NCBI GenBank assembly: GCA_937891805.1
Contig: CALATK010000198.1
Location: 1-22,984, forward strand
DNA length: 22,984 bases
Source: an uncultured Fibrobacter sp.
GTDB lineage: Bacteria > Fibrobacterota > Fibrobacteria > Fibrobacterales > Fibrobacteraceae
Reading direction: 5' to 3'
Position 1 is the first letter of the stretch. Every line of letters begins with the position of its first letter. The position numbers and the translations under genes are program-made. Positions 1-6,144 of the stretch are shown one piece after another. The notes under the pieces were generated by a model, which was not told the origin of the DNA, did no database searches, and worked only from the letters and a program-made list of their open reading frames with translations.

Positions 1-1092
1 AAGGACATTTCCGGTGAGCCTTTCGCCATGGACCTGGCGAAGGCTCCCCACCTGATGATTGCGGGCCAGACGGGCTCCGGTAAGTCCGTGTGCATTAACG
101 CCCTCATGGCCAGCATGCTTTTCAGCAAGACTCCCGACGAACTCCGCATGATCCTTGTGGATCCGAAGGCGGTGGAACTGAAGATGTACGAGAACATCCC
201 GCACCTGCTTGCCCCTGTGATTACCAAGCCGGAGGTGGCCATACAGGCGCTCCAGTGGCTCTGCTACGAGATGGATCGCCGTACCGAGGTCCTTGCCTCG
301 GCGAAGGTCCGAAACATTGGCGGTTTCAACGCCAAGTTCGAGGCGGGAGAACTCCCGGAAGAGGTTCCTGAAGAGGATCGTGGTCACCGCATGGCCTTTA
401 TCGTGGTGATTATCGACGAGATGGCCGACTTGATGATGGTGGCCGGAAAAGAAATCGAGAAGAACGTGAGCCGCCTGGCCGCCAAGGCCCGTGCTGTTGG
501 CATTCACCTGGTGCTTGCCACCCAGCGTCCGTCGGTGAAGGTGATTACCGGTAACATCAAGGCGAACCTGCCTACACGTATCAGCTTCAAGGTGGCCTCT
601 AACGTGGATGCCCGCACGGTGATGGACCACGCCGGCGCCGAAAAACTCCTGGGCCGTGGCGACATGCTTTACAAGGCGGTGAATGCTCCCGACCCGGTGC
701 GCCTGCATGGGGCATTCCTCAGCGACGAAGAAGCGGAAAAGTTGGCCGACGCCTGCTCCAACCAGAATGTGTGCTACCCGCAGCTGGAAACCTTCGAGGT
801 TGCCGAAGAAGGCGGGGAAGGGGAGGACGGCGAAGAAAATGCCGCCATGAGCGAGAAGAAGGACAAGCTGTTGTTCGAGGTGGCCAAGTGGGCTATCGAA
901 TGCGGCAACGGCCTTTCTACCTCTGCGGTGCAGCGCCACTTCAGCGTAGGCTACAGCCGCGCAGGCAAGATTGTGGACCAGCTGTTCGGTCTCGGTCTGT
1001 GCGCCCGCAGTACAGGCAATTCCAAGCCCCGTGCCATGCTTATCGATATGGACCAGCTCATGCAACTGGAACGCTCCGGAACGTTCCGCTAA
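1..1092 (+). CDS. ftsK: DNA translocase FtsK/SpoIIIE, C-terminal part (5' end outside window)
   Basis: The reading frame is open from base 1, so the gene starts outside the window; 363 residues are visible. They cover the RecA-like motor from just before Walker A (GQTGSGKS, visible residues 22-29), with Walker B around VVIIDEMADL (about residues 135-143) and the LATQRPSV stretch typical of FtsK. A spacer rich in Glu and Gly follows, then a C-terminal winged-helix gamma domain (QRHFSVGYSRAGKIVDQL), which in known FtsK proteins reads the polar KOPS/SRS sequences. The family pumps DNA at the division septum and activates XerCD at dif. The membrane domain and linker are missing only because of the window edge. 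The TAA stop forms the first three bases of a heptanucleotide repeat array that fills the gap to ispE. Identification is firm from motif order. Confidence 0.95.
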   Translation, partial: KDISGEPFAMDLAKAPHLMIAGQTGSGKSVCINALMASMLFSKTPDELRMILVDPKAVELKMYENIPHLLAPVITKPEVAIQALQWLCYEMDRRTEVLASAKVRNIGGFNAKFEAGELPEEVPEEDRGHRMAFIVVIIDEMADLMMVAGKEIEKNVSRLAAKARAVGIHLVLATQRPSVKVITGNIKANLPTRISFKVASNVDARTVMDHAGAEKLLGRGDMLYKAVNAPDPVRLHGAFLSDEEAEKLADACSNQNVCYPQLETFEVAEEGGEGEDGEENAAMSEKKDKLLFEVAKWAIECGNGLSTSAVQRHFSVGYSRAGKIVDQLFGLGLCARSTGNSKPRAMLIDMDQLMQLERSGTFR

Positions 1093-1124
1093 CCCCTAAA
1101 TCCTAGTCTCTAGATACTACGCCT
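1090..1124 (-). repeat. Degenerate 7-nt tandem repeat array (GRRNYTA family, inverted orientation)
   Basis: Five consecutive 7-nt units run in perfect phase. Read on the minus strand they fit the loose consensus GRRNYTA and include GGATTTA and GGGGTTA, which also occur in the arrays at 4309 and 10504. The array begins with the ftsK stop codon and ends one base before the ispE ATG, so it replaces any Shine-Dalgarno site for ispE. Period and unit identity are seen directly; function is unknown. Confidence 0.7.
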
Positions 1125-1125
1125 C

Positions 1126-2013
1126 ATGAAAGAATTCGCTCCCGCAAAAATCAACTTGTTTCTAGATGTCATTCGCAAGCGCGAAGACGGTTACCACGAT
1201 CTGGGAACCCTTTTCCAGACTATCGACGTGGGCGACACGGTTTCGGCCACCCTTCGAGACGACGACAAGATTACCCTGGAGTACAACGTTCCTCAGGAAT
1301 ACCCCAAGGAATCGGACCTGGTGTTCAAGGCGGCAGCCCTGATGCAAGAGGCCTACCGTGTACCGAAGGGCGTTGACCTGTATCTGGAAAAGGTGATGCC
1401 CTTGGGCGCTGGTCTTGGCGGTGGTTCTGCCGATGCTGCAGCAACCCTCAGGTTGCTGAACCGCCTCTGGAAGTTGGACCTGCCTATGGAGGCCTTGGAG
1501 GAACTGGGCGCAAGTCTCGGTGCCGACGTCCCCTTTCTGGTCAGAGGCGGCTCGGCGTTTGCCGAGGGCATCGGCGAAAAGCTTACGCCCATCGAACCGC
1601 TCCAGCTGAAAGACGGTCAGCACCTGCTCGTAGCGACCCCGCTGGATGCCGTTCCCACCAAGGACGCCTACGCCGGAGTCCCCAAGTCGGGCCCTGACCG
1701 CTGGGAGGCTTACAAGTCGGGTTTCAGGGCTGCGGCCGGTTCTAGTCCTGCAGAAAATTCGGGTTCCGCCATAGATTTCGCCCTGGAAAACGTCTTCAAC
1801 AGTTTCGAGATTTCGGTATTCCCCAAGCACCCCTTGGTAGAACAGCTGAAGCAACAGATGATTCGCCTTGGGGCGACTTCTGTCCTCATGTCGGGGTCGG
1901 GAGCCTCTGTCTTTGGCGTTTTTGGGACCCGGAGCCAGGCGGAATCTGCCCTGGAATCCCTGAAACCCATTTCCAGATATCTCGCCGTGACCCGTTTTTT
2001 CCAGGGTTTTTAG
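1126..2013 (+). CDS. ispE: 4-diphosphocytidyl-2-C-methyl-D-erythritol kinase
   Basis: IspE phosphorylates CDP-methylerythritol with ATP in the MEP route to isoprenoids. The 295-residue product has the usual length. It begins APAKINLFLDVIRKREDGYH, typical of the N-terminus of the family, and has the GHMP-kinase glycine-rich ATP loop PLGAGLGGGSADA at about residues 92-104. A second GHMP motif, SGSGASVFGVF, lies near the C-terminus. It sits 33 nt after ftsK on the same strand, so co-transcription is possible. No Shine-Dalgarno site is visible because the gap is filled by the repeat array. The start is chosen because the family N-terminal motif begins four codons later. An insertion-like segment near residues 195-210 (AAAGSSPAENSGS) is not a usual family motif but leaves the core intact. 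Confidence 0.95.
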   Translation: MKEFAPAKINLFLDVIRKREDGYHDLGTLFQTIDVGDTVSATLRDDDKITLEYNVPQEYPKESDLVFKAAALMQEAYRVPKGVDLYLEKVMPLGAGLGGGSADAAATLRLLNRLWKLDLPMEALEELGASLGADVPFLVRGGSAFAEGIGEKLTPIEPLQLKDGQHLLVATPLDAVPTKDAYAGVPKSGPDRWEAYKSGFRAAAGSSPAENSGSAIDFALENVFNSFEISVFPKHPLVEQLKQQMIRLGATSVLMSGSGASVFGVFGTRSQAESALESLKPISRYLAVTRFFQGF

Positions 2014-2023
2014 GCGAATCCCT

Positions 2024-2050
2024 TTGAATTTTGGGCGTATTTTCTATATT
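2024..2050 (+). promoter_or_regulatory. Possible promoter of tRNA-Gln / rplY
   Basis: TTGAAT at 2024-2029 and TATATT at 2045-2050 are separated by 15 nt, with TTTGAA one base earlier giving 16. The tRNA starts 12 nt downstream. The block CTATATTTGCGCC resembles the element upstream of the PpiD-like gene (CTAAATTTTCGCC at 15885), which suggests a shared promoter type. Confidence 0.45.
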
Positions 2051-2061
2051 TGCGCCACCAT

Positions 2062-2133
2062 TGGGGTATCGTCAAGTGGTAAGACAACGGATTTTGATTC
2101 CGTTATTCGTTGGTTCGAATCCAGCTACCCCAA
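2062..2133 (+). tRNA. tRNA-Gln (anticodon UUG)
   Basis: The 72-nt sequence folds as a cloverleaf. The acceptor arm is TGGGGTA with TACCCCA (2062-2068 / 2126-2132). The anticodon arm is ACGGA-TTTTGAT-TCCGT, giving anticodon TTG. The T arm contains GGTTCGAATCC. The discriminator base is A2133 and CCA is not encoded. The U1-A72 pair is typical of tRNA-Gln. It lies 36 nt upstream of rplY on the same strand and may share its transcript. Confidence 0.95.
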
Positions 2134-2169
2134 TGAATTTTTTAACCATTCCAAAATTGGAGAAATACA

Positions 2170-2820
2170 ATGGAACTCACAACGCTCAAGGCTACCTCGA
2201 GAGTGCTAGGTGCAAACCGCGAAAACAAGCGTTTGCGTAAGGCTGGTCAGATTCCGGCCGTCTATTATGGTAAGGGTACCGAGGCTTTGAACATCAGCGT
2301 CAGCGCTATCGATGTTCGCAAGGTCCTCGCTCCCGGTAAGCGTTACACCCTTCTGGACCTGGAAATTGACGGCAAGGCCGGCAATCCCGCGGTTATCTAC
2401 AACTACCAGAAGGACGCCATCTCCCAGGCTATCGAACACATCGACTTCCTGAAGATTGACGAAGCTACTCCGGTGAAGGTCCGCGTTCCTGTCAAGCTCT
2501 CCGGCCTTCCGGTGGGCGTCAAGACCCAGGGCGGTGTTATGGCTCAGGAAACTCATTACCTGATGCTTTCTGCCAAGCCCACCTGCATTCCCACGGTGCT
2601 GAACCTGGACATCTCCGACTTCGAGACCAACGTGACCTTCTACGCCAAGGACTTCAAGCTCCCCGAAGGCGTGACCCTGGCTTCCGTTCCTCGTACGGTG
2701 ATTTTCTCCATTTCTTCTAAGTCTAAGAAGAAGGACGCCGCTGCCGACGCAGCCGCACCTGCCGCTGAAGCCGCTGCTCCCGCAGCCGCTGCCGCCGCTC
2801 CTGCTGCCGAAAGCAAGTAA
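2170..2820 (+). CDS. rplY: 50S ribosomal protein L25, long CTC form
   Basis: The protein binds 5S rRNA in the large ribosomal subunit. The N-terminal L25 domain runs from residue 1 to about 95, with the [16 protein letters not shown] signature. The C-terminal TL5/CTC beta domain runs from about 100 to 185, and a charged KSKKK stretch leads into an Ala/Pro-rich tail of about 30 residues. At 216 residues it is the long, general-stress-protein CTC type rather than the short E. coli type. A GGAG site (2159-2162) lies 7 nt before the ATG and supports the start. The low-complexity tail is common in this family. No promoter is evident between the tRNA and this gene. Confidence 0.95.
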   Translation: MELTTLKATSRVLGANRENKRLRKAGQIPAVYYGKGTEALNISVSAIDVRKVLAPGKRYTLLDLEIDGKAGNPAVIYNYQKDAISQAIEHIDFLKIDEATPVKVRVPVKLSGLPVGVKTQGGVMAQETHYLMLSAKPTCIPTVLNLDISDFETNVTFYAKDFKLPEGVTLASVPRTVIFSISSKSKKKDAAADAAAPAAEAAAPAAAAAAPAAESK

Positions 2821-2821
2821 A

Positions 2822-2947
2822 CGACCGCTCGCGCTAGACTCTGGACATCAAGTACAGGGTTGGCGCTCGCTCCCACCTAAAGGTGGCCATGTACACTAAG
2901 GCAACGAATTGCCATGGCAATTCTAGTTGCCAAGTGTCCAAAGGTCG
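2822..2947 (+). ncRNA. Candidate structured RNA, four-way junction, in the rplY 3' region
   Basis: Found by hand-pairing the 324-nt gene-free stretch after rplY. P1 closes the element: CGACC (2822-2826) with GGTCG (2943-2947). Inside are three hairpins. P2 pairs 2831-2843 with 2855-2866 (12 bp, one bulged G, two G-U pairs). P3 is CCACC-TAAA-GGTGG (2873-2886). P4 is a long hairpin, 2893-2937, with ACACT/AGTGT, GGCAAC/GTTGCC and GAATTGC/GCAATTC stems and a CATG loop. An intrinsic terminator follows 5 nt later. I do not recognise the family: it has no SRP RNA, tmRNA, 6S or common riboswitch motif I could find. It could be a 3'-UTR RNA of rplY, an independent small RNA, or a leader acting on the downstream radical SAM gene. 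The pairings are visible; expression and conservation are untested. Confidence 0.5.
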
Positions 2948-2952
2948 CAACC

Positions 2953-2980
2953 GCCCCTAGTTAATACTAGGGGCTTTGTT
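2953..2980 (+). terminator. Intrinsic terminator after the structured RNA
   Basis: An 8-bp stem, GCCCCTAG / CTAGGGGC (2953-2960 / 2967-2974), has a TTAATA loop and is followed by TTTGTT. The T run is interrupted by a G, so termination may be partial. Confidence 0.7.
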
Positions 2981-3015
2981 GCTCACAGGTGACCATTTAA
3001 AAAAAATTCTCAATG

Positions 3016-3047
3016 ACACCTCTAGCGTTTGCTGGAGGTGTTTTTTT
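3016..3047 (+). terminator. Strong intrinsic terminator
   Basis: An 11-bp stem with one T-G pair (3016-3026 / 3031-3041) has a GTTT loop and runs directly into seven or more Ts. It is the second terminator in series between rplY and the radical SAM gene, so the latter needs its own start or read-through. Confidence 0.85.
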
Positions 3048-3065
3048 CATTCCACACTCAGCATT

Positions 3066-3121
3066 ACTCACAACTCACAACCCATAACTCACAACCCACA
3101 ACCCACAACTCATAACTCACA
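3066..3121 (+). repeat. Degenerate 7-nt tandem repeat array (ACYCAYA family)
   Basis: Eight consecutive in-phase 7-nt units fit ACYCAYA, with ACTCACA the commonest, and one further partial unit lies on each side. The array sits between the strong terminator and the ATG at 3145. It is the same family as the array at 14153, and distinct from the GRRNYTA arrays. Confidence 0.8.
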
Positions 3122-3144
3122 ACTCTTTTTCTACATTTTCCCTC

Positions 3145-4323
3145 ATGATTAGCATTACCAAGCTGTTGATGGATGTGCCGAATTACGGCGACACGCTCCG
3201 CTATACGCCTCACGCCCACAAGTCCCAGAACGGCGTGGGCGAGGGCCGTGGCCCGGTGGTGGTATGGAACTGCACCAAGACCTGCAACCTGAACTGCGTC
3301 CACTGCTACGCCCGTTCCGAGGCCATCAAGTACCAGAACGAACTGACCCACGAAGAAGGCCTTGCCCTCATCGACCAGCTTGCCGATTTCAACGTTCCCG
3401 TCATCTTGTTCAGCGGTGGCGAACCTCTGTTGCGGCCGGACTTCTTTGAACTGGCGAATTATGCCGCCGGCAAGGGAATCCGCCCAACCATCAGCACCAA
3501 CGGCACCCGCATAGACGAAGACACCGCAAAGCGCCTGAAGGACATGGGCGTAGGGTACGTGGGCATCAGCCTGGACGGTTGCGAAGCTACCCACGACAAG
3601 TTCCGCGGTAAGCCGGGAGCATACCAGATGGCGCTCCGGGGCATCCGCAACTGCGTGGCCACGGGGCAAAAGGTAGGACTTCGCTTTACCATCACCCGTG
3701 ACAATTTCCAGGACCTGGATTCCATCTTCGATTTGCTGGAACAAGAAAATATTGACCGGGTGTGCTTCTACCACCTGGTCTACAGCGGTCGTGGCTCTGC
3801 TATGGTGGAGCGGGACCTGAGCCACGAAGAGAGCCGTCAGGTCATGGACCTGATTATCAGGCGTACCCTGGATTTCAAGGCCCGGGGCATCAACAAGGAA
3901 ATCCTCACCGTAGATAACCATGCCGACGCCGTCTACCTGTACCTCAAGATGAGGGAAAAGGACCCCGCCCTCGGGGAGCGCGTGCTGAAACTCATCCAGA
4001 GCAACGGCGGGAACCGTAGCGGCATGGCCTTCGGAAACATCGACAGTGTAGGGAATGTCCACCCCGACCAGTTCACCCAGTACATCTCCCTGGGGAACGT
4101 GCGGGAACGCCCCTTCGGTGAAATCTGGACCGACCTGAGCAACCCCATTATGGCGGGCCTCAAGGACCGCAAACCCCTTTTGAAGGGCCGCTGCCCCAAG
4201 TGCGCCTACCTGAACCTGTGCAACGGCAACTTCCGCACCCGCGCCGAGGCCGTGACCGGCGACTTCTGGGCCGAAGACCCTGCCTGCTACCTGACGGACG
4301 AAGAGATTGGGGTTAGGGTCTAG
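3145..4323 (+). CDS. Radical SAM haem-biosynthesis protein, AhbC/NirJ1-like
   Basis: A 392-residue radical SAM enzyme. The 4Fe-4S/SAM site is CxxxCxxC (C47, C51, C54, in TCNLNCVHCYA), followed by the GGEP motif (FSGGEPLLRP) and a C-terminal SPASM-like cysteine cluster (CPKCAYLNLCNG, then a further Cys near the end). The N-terminal MISITKLLMDVPNYGDTLRY and the GPVVVWN stretch before the cluster are what I associate with NirJ1/AhbC proteins. In the sirohaem-dependent haem route, AhbC removes acetate side chains from didecarboxysirohaem, and NirJ acts in haem d1 synthesis. No other haem genes are in the window, so the exact substrate is inferred. There is no clear Shine-Dalgarno site. The last codons (GVRV) and the TAG stop lie inside a heptanucleotide repeat array. 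Confidence 0.82.
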   Translation: MISITKLLMDVPNYGDTLRYTPHAHKSQNGVGEGRGPVVVWNCTKTCNLNCVHCYARSEAIKYQNELTHEEGLALIDQLADFNVPVILFSGGEPLLRPDFFELANYAAGKGIRPTISTNGTRIDEDTAKRLKDMGVGYVGISLDGCEATHDKFRGKPGAYQMALRGIRNCVATGQKVGLRFTITRDNFQDLDSIFDLLEQENIDRVCFYHLVYSGRGSAMVERDLSHEESRQVMDLIIRRTLDFKARGINKEILTVDNHADAVYLYLKMREKDPALGERVLKLIQSNGGNRSGMAFGNIDSVGNVHPDQFTQYISLGNVRERPFGEIWTDLSNPIMAGLKDRKPLLKGRCPKCAYLNLCNGNFRTRAEAVTGDFWAEDPACYLTDEEIGVRV

Positions 4324-4371
4324 GGATTAGGATCTAGGGGCTAGGGTCTAGAATTTAGGGACTAGGGAAAA
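4309..4371 (+). repeat. Degenerate 7-nt tandem repeat array (GRRNYTA family) overlapping a gene end
   Basis: Nine in-phase 7-nt units cover 63 nt. Eight fit GRRNYTA (for example GGGTCTA twice and GGATCTA) and the last degenerates to GGGAAAA. The first two units encode the last residues of the radical SAM protein, and the TAG stop spans the second and third units, so the array has grown into, or supplied, the end of the gene. Confidence 0.85.
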
Positions 4372-4393
4372 GAACCTTTTTTCATAATAATTA

Positions 4394-4423
4394 TTGGCTT
4401 TTTCCCTTGGGATAAAGTATATT
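4394..4423 (+). promoter_or_regulatory. Possible promoter of the phosphotransferase-EIIA pair, near-leaderless
   Basis: TTGGCT (4394-4399) and TATATT (4418-4423) are separated by 18 nt. The ATG lies only 7 nt after the -10 box, so a normal start point would leave almost no 5' leader. No Shine-Dalgarno site is present, consistent with a leaderless transcript. Confidence 0.5.
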
Positions 4424-4430
4424 CTATACC

Positions 4431-5447
4431 ATGAATGGTGAAGAATTGAAAATTTCCGAAAAGATTAAGGGCTATCTCGGCTCCCATGGCTATGCTGACG
4501 ATTTTTCTGTAGAATCTATTGCAGGGGCTGGTTCGGGCCGCCGCTACTACCGAATTTCTTCCGGGGAGCGTTCCTCCGTGCTGCAGGTGTCCGCCGAAGT
4601 AAACGACGATTTCAAAAAGTTCGTGGAATATTCCCAGGTGTTCAAGGCAGAAGGCCTTCCGGTACCGAAGCTCTTCTGCGTAGATGAAAGTTCCGCCCAG
4701 ATTCTGCAAGAGGATTTGGGAAACCGTCGCCTTCTGGACGATGTGTCTCCCGACAAGCCCCAGTCCGGCAGTGTCCGCATTCTCTACCCCGAGGTAATAG
4801 AGGCCTTGATTCACTGGCAGAACGCGTCCCAGTCCCTGTTCAGTTCCCACACGGACCTGTGGCTTCGCCGCTTTGACTTTGCCGCCCTCAAGTGGGAAAC
4901 GGATTACTTCACCGACAATTACCTGAAGGCCCACTGCGGAATTGACGACATTCCTGATTATGTTCGTAATTTCTATTCCCTCCTGGCGGTTTCCGTAGAT
5001 GCCCAGACCAAGGTGCTGATGCACCGGGATTTCCAGAGCCAGAACATCATGATCCGCCCCAACTCCGAAATCGTGTTCGTGGATTACCAGGGGGCGCGTC
5101 GCGGCTCCTTGTTCTACGATATTGCGTCCCTCCTTTGGGACCCCTACGTGGGTCTGCCGTTGGACATGGTGAAGGACTTCTTTGAATACTGGCGGTTCCA
5201 GTACAAGGGCGCAAAGATTTACACCAAGGAAGATGCCTGGGCAAGCTTTATCCATGCAAGCCTCCAGCGCGTGATGCAAGCCCTGGGTGCCTATTGCTTC
5301 CTATCCAAGACCAAGGGTATCCAGAAGTTCGAGCAATATATTGAGCCTGGCAAGAAACAGCTGCGCTCTGTTTTCTCGGAATTCCGGAACATAGTCAAGG
5401 CCACGGATTCCCAGGTGTTCTCCTTCATGGAGCGCGTTCTCCTTTGA
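4431..5447 (+). CDS. APH-family phosphotransferase (possible sugar/AmgK-like kinase)
   Basis: A 338-residue member of the aminoglycoside phosphotransferase / protein-kinase-like fold. It has the Brenner motif HRDFQSQN (H198, D200 catalytic base, N205), then the metal-binding aspartate in FVDYQGA about 18 residues later, and the YDIASLLWDPY segment found in AmgK-like sugar kinases. An N-terminal lobe with GAGSGRRYYRI resembles the nucleotide loop. AmgK-type enzymes phosphorylate MurNAc/GlcNAc at the anomeric position during cell-wall recycling. No murU or tsaE is adjacent, so the substrate is not proven. Its stop overlaps the TTG start of the next gene by 4 nt, indicating translational coupling. 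A role in antibiotic resistance is unlikely given the chromosomal housekeeping context. Confidence 0.75.
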   Translation: MNGEELKISEKIKGYLGSHGYADDFSVESIAGAGSGRRYYRISSGERSSVLQVSAEVNDDFKKFVEYSQVFKAEGLPVPKLFCVDESSAQILQEDLGNRRLLDDVSPDKPQSGSVRILYPEVIEALIHWQNASQSLFSSHTDLWLRRFDFAALKWETDYFTDNYLKAHCGIDDIPDYVRNFYSLLAVSVDAQTKVLMHRDFQSQNIMIRPNSEIVFVDYQGARRGSLFYDIASLLWDPYVGLPLDMVKDFFEYWRFQYKGAKIYTKEDAWASFIHASLQRVMQALGAYCFLSKTKGIQKFEQYIEPGKKQLRSVFSEFRNIVKATDSQVFSFMERVLL

Positions 5448-5872
5448 GTTCACTGATCCCCGCTTATACGCAAGTCTACAAGGAACCGGTTGCTTTTCAG
5501 AAAGCTCTGGGTTTTGCCTTTGAGGGCCTTGTGAATGCGGGCGTTCCCTTTGATGCCCTGTCCGCCTGGAAGGCCGTCGAAAAGCGGATAGGGGATGGAA
5601 TCTACATGGGGTCTGGCCTTCTGTTGCCCCATACGAGAATTTCTGGGCTTGAATCGCCCCTGATGGCATTTGCCGTCGCTCCCGAAATCCAGGGCGTTTC
5701 TACTCCCCGCGGAGAAACGGCACAGTTCCTGTGCCTGCTCTTGTCCTCGGCGGAATCGGCTACAGCCCATACGGTTGCCATTGCCGGAGTGGCGAAACTC
5801 TTGCTTGACCCGGAGTGGAAAACGAAGGCTCTTGCCTGTGCCGATGGGGCCGCCCTGAAAGAATTGTTTTAG
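5444..5872 (+). CDS. PTS EIIA-like protein (fructose/PtsN type)
   Basis: A 142-residue single-domain protein. The segment GIYMGSGLLLPHTRISGLESP carries the expected phosphorylatable histidine (H63), matching the GIxxPH motif of fructose/nitrogen EIIA domains, and the LLLSSAESATAHT region matches the second conserved stretch with its histidine. The start is TTG, chosen because it overlaps the upstream stop (TTGA) and no ATG lies in the right place; GGAG at 5429-5432 is a plausible ribosome site. In PtsN-like systems the protein relays phosphate from NPr for regulation rather than sugar uptake. No EIIB/EIIC is adjacent, which favours a regulatory job. A terminator hairpin overlaps the stop codon. 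Confidence 0.75.
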   Translation: MSSLIPAYTQVYKEPVAFQKALGFAFEGLVNAGVPFDALSAWKAVEKRIGDGIYMGSGLLLPHTRISGLESPLMAFAVAPEIQGVSTPRGETAQFLCLLLSSAESATAHTVAIAGVAKLLLDPEWKTKALACADGAALKELF

Positions 5873-5883
5873 GGCAAATTTTT
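5852..5883 (+). terminator. Intrinsic terminator overlapping the EIIA stop codon
   Basis: GCCCTGAAA (5852-5860) pairs with TTTTAGGGC (5867-5875), 9 bp with one G-T, around a GAATTG loop; AAATTTTT follows. The TAG stop (5870-5872) lies in the 3' arm, so translation reaching the stop would open the stem. Confidence 0.55.
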
Positions 5884-6144
5884 GTCAAGACATCCCTGAA
5901 AAAAAATATGTTGATAACTTGTGAAAACCATAGGGATGTGGTTTTGATTATCAAGGGTGTAAAAAGGGTGTTTTTCGGAGAGAAACGGACATAGACGGGG
6001 CATAACAAAAAATTGCCCTTTTTAAGCGGAAAACGGCGGTTTTCGAAAAAATTTCAGCGAAAAATCTCTTTTTCGTATGTTTTATTTAATTTTGGTGAAC
6101 GATTTTGTTTGACCCTCTTTTTGTGTTTGGAAAACTGTGGATAA
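5873..6144 (+). other. Origin-like region upstream of dnaA (candidate oriC)
   Basis: A 264-nt AT-rich gap precedes dnaA. TGTGGATAA at 6136-6144 is a perfect DnaA box (reverse of TTATCCACA) and spans the GTG start codon. A one-mismatch box, TGTTGATAA, lies at 5909-5917. An extended imperfect inverted repeat at 5911-5954 pairs TTGATAA with TTATCAA and AAAACCA with TGGTTTT; an outer ACATCCCT / AGGGATGT pair (5890-5897 / 5932-5939) overlaps it. GAAAAC-GGCG-GTTTTC forms a hairpin at 6029-6044. The 6045-6115 stretch is strongly A/T rich and could be the unwinding element. Only one box is perfect, so this may instead be just an autoregulated dnaA promoter. Confidence 0.45.

Noticed and set aside
2024..2209. 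Small open frames across tRNA-Gln
   Set aside because: They read through the tRNA and the rplY start without ribosome sites.
2822..2947. SRP RNA, tmRNA, 6S RNA or a common riboswitch
   Set aside because: I could not find the SRP GGAA/GCA loop, a tmRNA alanine acceptor and tag frame, the 6S long bubble hairpin, or the TPP/cobalamin/GEMM core motifs. A profile search could overturn this.
3066..3121. CRISPR array
   Set aside because: Units are 7 nt with no spacers and no cas genes; it is a tandem microsatellite-like array.
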